Of a stretch of DNA of 64,000 nucleotides, positions 60,393-64,000 are shown one piece after another. The notes under the pieces were generated by a model. It made no database searches. It saw only the letters and a program-made list of their open reading frames with translations, and had not been told where the DNA came from. A program made the position numbers and the translations under genes. Positions within the stretch are counted from its first letter, which is position 1; each line of letters begins with the position of its first letter. The stretch is from assembly GCF_000774145.1 (NCBI RefSeq), contig NZ_KN322987.1, positions 1,298,871 to 1,362,870 on the forward strand. Reading direction: 5' to 3'. This DNA is from Pseudomonas mediterranea CFBP 5447 (lineage in GTDB: Bacteria; Pseudomonadota; Gammaproteobacteria; Pseudomonadales; Pseudomonadaceae).

Positions 60393-61073
60393 TCAGCGCT
60401 TCAGAAGTTTCATCACCGCATCGGCGACACCCAGCGAAGACGCCGGGTTCTGACCGGTCACCAGTGACCCGGACACCACCACATGGCTCTCCCAATCGCC
60501 GGCCTTTGAATACACCGCCCCGAGCGCTCTCATGTCGGCTTCAACCAGATAGGGCACGGCTTTGTCCAAACCGACGGCGGCTTCTTCGCTATCACTGAAT
60601 GCCGTGACCTGGAGCCCCTCGACCAAGGGGCGTCCATCGCTTTTGCGCGCATCCAGCAGGGCGCAGCCGGCATGGCAGATGGTCGCGACAGGCTTGTCCG
60701 AGCCGCTGAACGATTCGATCAGCGCCACAGACGCAGGGTTGTCGCGCAGGTCCCACAACGGACCGTGCCCACCGGGATAAACCAATGCACTGACGTCCCC
60801 TGCGTTGACCGCGGACAGTCTGACGGTGGAATTCATACGCTCTGCCAGGACCGCATCCGAGGCATAGCGCTGATACAGCGCACTGTCCTTCAATGCCTCC
60901 ACCGAAGCCGGGTCCACCGGGACCCTGCCGCCTTTCGGGGAAGCCAGGCGCACCGCCAGGCCGGCGTCGATAAAACAGTAATAAGGCGCCAGAAACTCTT
61001 CGAGCCATAGGCCGGTCTTGCGTCCGGTATCACCGAATGCATCGTGGGAAGTCAGTACAAATAAAACGCTCAT
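60393..61073 (-). CDS. DJ-1/PfpI-family protein, Hsp31-like (putative glyoxalase III)
   Basis: This 226-aa class I glutamine-amidotransferase-like protein resembles Hsp31-type proteins. Glu26 (LEEFLAP), Cys133 and His134 (ATICHAG) form the triad used by glyoxalase III enzymes, which turn methylglyoxal into lactate without glutathione. Other matching segments are PGGHGPLWDL (100-109) and GRPLVEGLQVTAFSD. The ATG at 61073 follows GGAGGGCC. It lies between the Dke1-like cupin and the acetoacetate-decarboxylase-family gene. Methylglyoxal is the expected product of the cupin, so a detoxifying role fits. A protein or RNA chaperone or deglycase role remains possible. Confidence 0.85.
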   Translation of the reverse strand: MSVLFVLTSHDAFGDTGRKTGLWLEEFLAPYYCFIDAGLAVRLASPKGGRVPVDPASVEALKDSALYQRYASDAVLAERMNSTVRLSAVNAGDVSALVYPGGHGPLWDLRDNPASVALIESFSGSDKPVATICHAGCALLDARKSDGRPLVEGLQVTAFSDSEEAAVGLDKAVPYLVEADMRALGAVYSKAGDWESHVVVSGSLVTGQNPASSLGVADAVMKLLKR

Positions 61074-61107
61074 CGCAGGCCCTCCAGAATCAGCAAAACG
61101 GTAAATG

Positions 61108-61554
61108 TCAGGCAGCGGTCTGCTGGTCCCACAAGTCCTGGGCGGTGGACCAGGTCTGGTTGATCTCTTGTCCATCCGGGGTTTGCCAAGTGATCGGGCC
61201 GACCATCTGCAGAATGAACGTGGTGTCGGCGAGCATTTTGGTTTCCTCATGCTCGGCGCCGGTCGCTTCGTAGAGGAAGCCATGCTTGACGCACAGCGCG
61301 CCGCCATTTTCCGGGCCGCCGCGCAACTCGAGGATGCCTTCGAACACGTAGCCTTCGGCGGGGCCGTGGTGAATGTGCGGCATCAGGATCGAGCCATTGG
61401 GGCAGAAAAACATCACGGTCCAGATGCCGAATTCCGGCGACACATGCAGCAATTTCCACTTCACCCCACCGGTATGGAATTGCTCGGGAAAGTCCTGCCA
61501 TTCGACTTGATCGACTTGCACGTAAGCGTCTTGGGGTTTCTGGATCGTATTCAT
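61108..61554 (-). CDS. Cupin dioxygenase resembling acetylacetone-cleaving enzyme Dke1
   Basis: This 148-aa single-domain cupin has a 3-His metal site: His60 and His62 in LMPHIHHGPAE, and His102 in GAEHEET. From memory, Dke1 of Acinetobacter johnsonii (about 150 aa) uses His62, His64 and His104, the same 2- and 40-residue spacing. The surrounding WKLLHVSPE, FFCPNGS, LELRGG and GP-x-x-W blocks also agree with what I recall. Dke1 cleaves acetylacetone with Fe(II) and O2 to acetate and methylglyoxal. It is the first gene of the operon; the ATG at 61554 follows GAGGCCTGAA. Other cupin functions cannot be excluded. Confidence 0.82.
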   Translation of the reverse strand: MNTIQKPQDAYVQVDQVEWQDFPEQFHTGGVKWKLLHVSPEFGIWTVMFFCPNGSILMPHIHHGPAEGYVFEGILELRGGPENGGALCVKHGFLYEATGAEHEETKMLADTTFILQMVGPITWQTPDGQEINQTWSTAQDLWDQQTAA

Positions 61555-61748
61555 TTCAGGCCTCGCGGTTTCCGGTTTCGATGGCCTCAAGCTACCCTCG
61601 GGATTTCCTCGTACCTATCCAGAATTGGCAATCGTGCCAGCCCTTGCTCCCTTGCCGAAATTGGCTATTGACCCAGACGTTATGCCCTTAGCTTTTGCCT
61701 CGTAGACCACCCAGCGGGCAAGTCTCGTCATCTATGAGGAATTTGAAA

Positions 61749-62630
61749 ATGGCTAAAACAATAACGGTAATCGGCACCGGCATGATGGGCTCGGGCCTGG
61801 CCAGCACACTGCTGGCGGCCGGTCGCAACGTCACGGTATGGGACGGTCGCCCTGAAGCCACGCGCCATCTGGTCGCCAAGGGCGCGACGCTGGCCCCCTC
61901 CTTCGTCGACGCTGTGCATGCCAGCGAGCTGACCATCATGATCATCAGCAGTGCGGCCGGCGGTGCAGCGCTCATCGAGCGCAACATTGCCGACCTCGAT
62001 CTGAATGGCCGCTTCATCGCCAACCTCAGCACGGCAATGCCCGAAGACGGCGAGCGCTATCGCGCCATCGTTGAAAGCCACGGCGGCACCTTCATCAACG
62101 CGGCGATTTCGTCGTACCCGGATCTGATTGGTGGCCCCTATACGGCCATTCAATACGCTTGCGCGCCGGCCGTGTGGGAAGCAATCGCGGACACCGTAAA
62201 ACCCATGGCCCCCCAGGGCACGATCTATACCGGTGAAAACCTGAGCGTGCCGCCCATCGTCGATGCGGCGATGACAGGCAGTTTCTACGCCGTCGGTCTG
62301 GCCGGGTTTCTCGAAGCGGCGGCCTATGCCAAGACGCAAGGTGTGAGTGCCGGACAGTTGTCGGAGTTTGCCGACAAGATGCTGGACCTGCTGCGTTACA
62401 AAGTGCAGAAAAGCATCAAGGAAATTGAAGCGAATGAGTTCGGCACCATCCAGGCGACGGTCAACGTGTATCTGGATGCCGTCATCCAATGGCGGGACGC
62501 GCTGAAGGCGAGCGGCCTGCGGGCCAGCCATATTTCGGCATTGGCCGATGACCTGACCATTGCCCGGGACGCCGGCCATGGTGAACTGGGATTCAATGCC
62601 CAATATCTGGTTGCCAAGGTCAATAAATAA
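61749..62630 (+). CDS. NAD(P)-dependent 3-hydroxyacid dehydrogenase / imine reductase-like
   Basis: This 293-aa protein has an N-terminal Rossmann fold with GTGMMG at residues 9-14 and the beta2 end VWDGRPEA, where Arg favours NADPH. The C-terminal helical domain (about 165-290, with GLAGFLEAAAYAKTQGVSAGQ) resembles the imine-reductase branch of the beta-hydroxyacid dehydrogenase family. The ATG at 61749 follows GAGGAATTTG; the longer frame to 61695 is not needed. It is divergent from the cupin operon with a 194-bp shared promoter gap. It probably reduces a carbonyl or imine intermediate of the same pathway (inference). Confidence 0.85.
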   Translation: MAKTITVIGTGMMGSGLASTLLAAGRNVTVWDGRPEATRHLVAKGATLAPSFVDAVHASELTIMIISSAAGGAALIERNIADLDLNGRFIANLSTAMPEDGERYRAIVESHGGTFINAAISSYPDLIGGPYTAIQYACAPAVWEAIADTVKPMAPQGTIYTGENLSVPPIVDAAMTGSFYAVGLAGFLEAAAYAKTQGVSAGQLSEFADKMLDLLRYKVQKSIKEIEANEFGTIQATVNVYLDAVIQWRDALKASGLRASHISALADDLTIARDAGHGELGFNAQYLVAKVNK

Positions 62631-62703
62631 TCGCTTAGAGATCTTTGGCGAAAAAGCTTTTCCCCAGGGCTGCCCAGCAGCCCTTTTCCCAGCACCGCGT
62701 CAC

Positions 62704-63684
62704 TCAGTGTGGATGCCGGTGCGCGCCCAGACGCCCCACAGTCTGCGAAGGCAGCTCGCCAAAAAACTCCTGGTAATACTTCGAAAATCTCCCGAGATGA
62801 CTGAAACCCGCATCGAGCGCCGCGCCCTGGATGGTGTCCGAAGGCGACTGCACGAGCAGCTTGCGGGCCGTGTTCAATCGCACCGACCTGATGTAATTCA
62901 GCGGCGTCATGCCCAGGACGTCCTCAAAGCTGTACTGAAGGGTCCTACGGCTGATCCGCAGGTGATTGCACAGATCCAGCACGCCGATGTTTTCATCCTG
63001 CAGATGCCGGGCAAAGAACTCGCAGCTCTTCTCAACGATATAGGTGCGCGTAGACGGTGGAACCACGAAGCGGGAAGAACCGGTATCGAAGTCCAGGATC
63101 TCCTGCACGCAGGCGAATACGTTGGCCAGGCTCGAACGATCGGTAGCGTCCGCGCAGCCTGATTGCACGTGGCTCAGATGCAACTTCAGGTTCGTTTCGA
63201 AATCGATCTGCGTTTCGGAGGACGGTTGGATAAACCGTTCGAAGGGTTTCGCGTCGATGTTCAAGTGACCGTCGGTCCTGAACTGCTCCAGGAAGTCCGA
63301 TTTTTTTACTGTCAGCATCAGGGCCTCGATAGGCGCCCTCGACACCGAGTGAAACGACCGGCCGGAAGAAATGTGGAAGGTATTGGCGTTCACGTATCGG
63401 CCATTGAGCAATACGTCTGCGCTGGATCGCACGTTAACGATGACGATTGAATCGAGCGGCACATGGCAGATCTGCTCGATGTAAGGGCTCTCCATCGTCT
63501 CGCGGGTGACCTGCACTTTTCCCGCAATTGAATGGCTGGCGATCGCCCCGTGAAAACGGGCCCTTTTCTCCAATTGGTGGTAGCGGTTGTCATCCCACTC
63601 TTCCAGGCCGCCGGCATGTTCGAACGCATCATGGGATTCCAGGAAACGGAACTGGGTGTCGGGTTGACGGGTTGGCATGGGCAT
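62704..63684 (-). CDS. AraC-family transcriptional regulator
   Basis: This 326-aa protein has an N-terminal sensor region (about 20-210) and a C-terminal AraC DNA-binding domain at about 225-320 (LCNHLRISRRTLQYSFEDVL, TPLNYIRSVRLNTAR, AALDAGFSHLGRFSKYYQEFFG). It is convergent with the reductase gene and next to the cupin islet, so it may control it. The ATG at 63684 (MPMPTRQPD) or 63678 is possible; the site before both is weak. The effector is unknown. Confidence 0.88.
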   Translation of the reverse strand: MPMPTRQPDTQFRFLESHDAFEHAGGLEEWDDNRYHQLEKRARFHGAIASHSIAGKVQVTRETMESPYIEQICHVPLDSIVIVNVRSSADVLLNGRYVNANTFHISSGRSFHSVSRAPIEALMLTVKKSDFLEQFRTDGHLNIDAKPFERFIQPSSETQIDFETNLKLHLSHVQSGCADATDRSSLANVFACVQEILDFDTGSSRFVVPPSTRTYIVEKSCEFFARHLQDENIGVLDLCNHLRISRRTLQYSFEDVLGMTPLNYIRSVRLNTARKLLVQSPSDTIQGAALDAGFSHLGRFSKYYQEFFGELPSQTVGRLGAHRHPH

Positions 63685-63889
63685 GACACGGGACTCGCAG
63701 ATACAAGGTCGACGTTCATCTCTTAGCAATCTTCATACCGCGAAGGACCGACAAGAGCCTTCGAGGCATCGGGGCGGATTCTGGATGGCCGCTCAAGCGT
63801 CTATACCAAGCCCTGGCCCATGACCACGAGTCCCCCTTTTCAGGAGAAACCCATCGTTGTTCGAGCAGCCGCATCATCACCAGAACAAA

Positions 63890-63912
63890 AAATTGGTCAC
63901 ATGACCCAATTT
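63890..63912. promoter_or_regulatory. Imperfect palindrome upstream of the right-edge gene
   Basis: AAATTGGTCA-CA-TGACCCAATTT is a near-perfect inverted repeat (one extra C in the right half), 54 bp before the ATG at 63966. It looks like a regulator binding site for the gene that starts at the window edge. Confidence 0.5.
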
Positions 63913-63965
63913 GATGCGTTTTTACTCAACAGCCGACATCCATTTCGAGAAGAAACGACACACTC

Positions 63966-64000
63966 ATGGGCAAACCCGCTTTACGCCTGGCGTTGTTATT
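63966..64000 (+). CDS. Partial CDS at the right edge, probable signal-peptide start
   Basis: The frame MGKPALRLALL runs to the end of the window. GAGAAGAAA lies upstream at a longish spacing and the basic-plus-hydrophobic opening suggests a signal peptide. Only 11 residues are visible, so neither identity nor reality is certain. Confidence 0.35.
   Translation, partial: MGKPALRLALL

Overview
The window reads as the core chromosome of a Pseudomonas of the P. fluorescens complex. The evidence is high GC, the gene order tig-clpP-clpX-lon-hupB-ppiD, a tRNA-Arg/His/Leu array upstream of tig, and many copies of the REP palindrome built around GTGGGAGCGAGCCTGCTCGC. No phage, transposase, integrase or CRISPR array is visible. 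The genes look native, with several accessory metabolic islets.

Region by region. At 0-8 kb an IclR regulator is divergent from a seven-gene operon: an ABC importer (ATPase, two permeases, binding protein) enclosing a three-subunit flavin/iron-sulfur amine or opine-type dehydrogenase. At 8-20 kb are an LRR-protein kinase, a YebC-like protein, a lone short VgrG, cytochrome b561, a PLP desulfhydrase/deaminase, FadH, a DUF3422 protein, a nitrilase-fold protein without a single cysteine, an AraC regulator and a 28-residue micro-ORF. At 20-31 kb lies the proteostasis block ppiD, hupB, lon, clpX, clpP, tig with a decayed tRNA-Asp-like element, the tRNA array and folD. At 31-45 kb are PBP7-type endopeptidase, small lipoproteins and membrane proteins, TerC, NhaR, an MFS exporter, SstT, YceH, a shikimate dehydrogenase homologue, an NCS2 purine/pyrimidine permease, arylamine N-acetyltransferase and exonuclease III. 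At 45-55 kb are two c-di-GMP enzymes, a periplasmic RNase T2, ChrA with a convergent ArsN2-like acetyltransferase, an MscS channel and two hypotheticals.

The last 9 kb hold two metabolic islets. The first is a tandem Asp/Glu-racemase fusion whose N-terminal half has lost one catalytic cysteine, with a dicarboxylate/amino-acid symporter and a divergent LysR regulator. The second is a three-gene operon: a cupin resembling acetylacetone dioxygenase (Dke1), a DJ-1/Hsp31 protein with the glyoxalase III triad, and an acetoacetate-decarboxylase-family protein. A divergent imine-reductase/3-hydroxyisobutyrate-dehydrogenase-like gene and an AraC regulator flank it. Because Dke1 chemistry releases methylglyoxal and glyoxalase III removes methylglyoxal, this islet is the best candidate here for an undescribed pathway, namely beta-dicarbonyl cleavage with built-in detoxification.

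Intergenic regions are rich in signals: two families of dispersed inverted repeats, a 134-bp tandem duplication, a 22-bp perfect palindrome upstream of tig, an inverted operator pair at the IclR start, a sigma-32 promoter before lon, and palindromes before the nucleobase permease and at the right edge. All functional calls are from reading the sequence and from memory of protein families; no database search was run.
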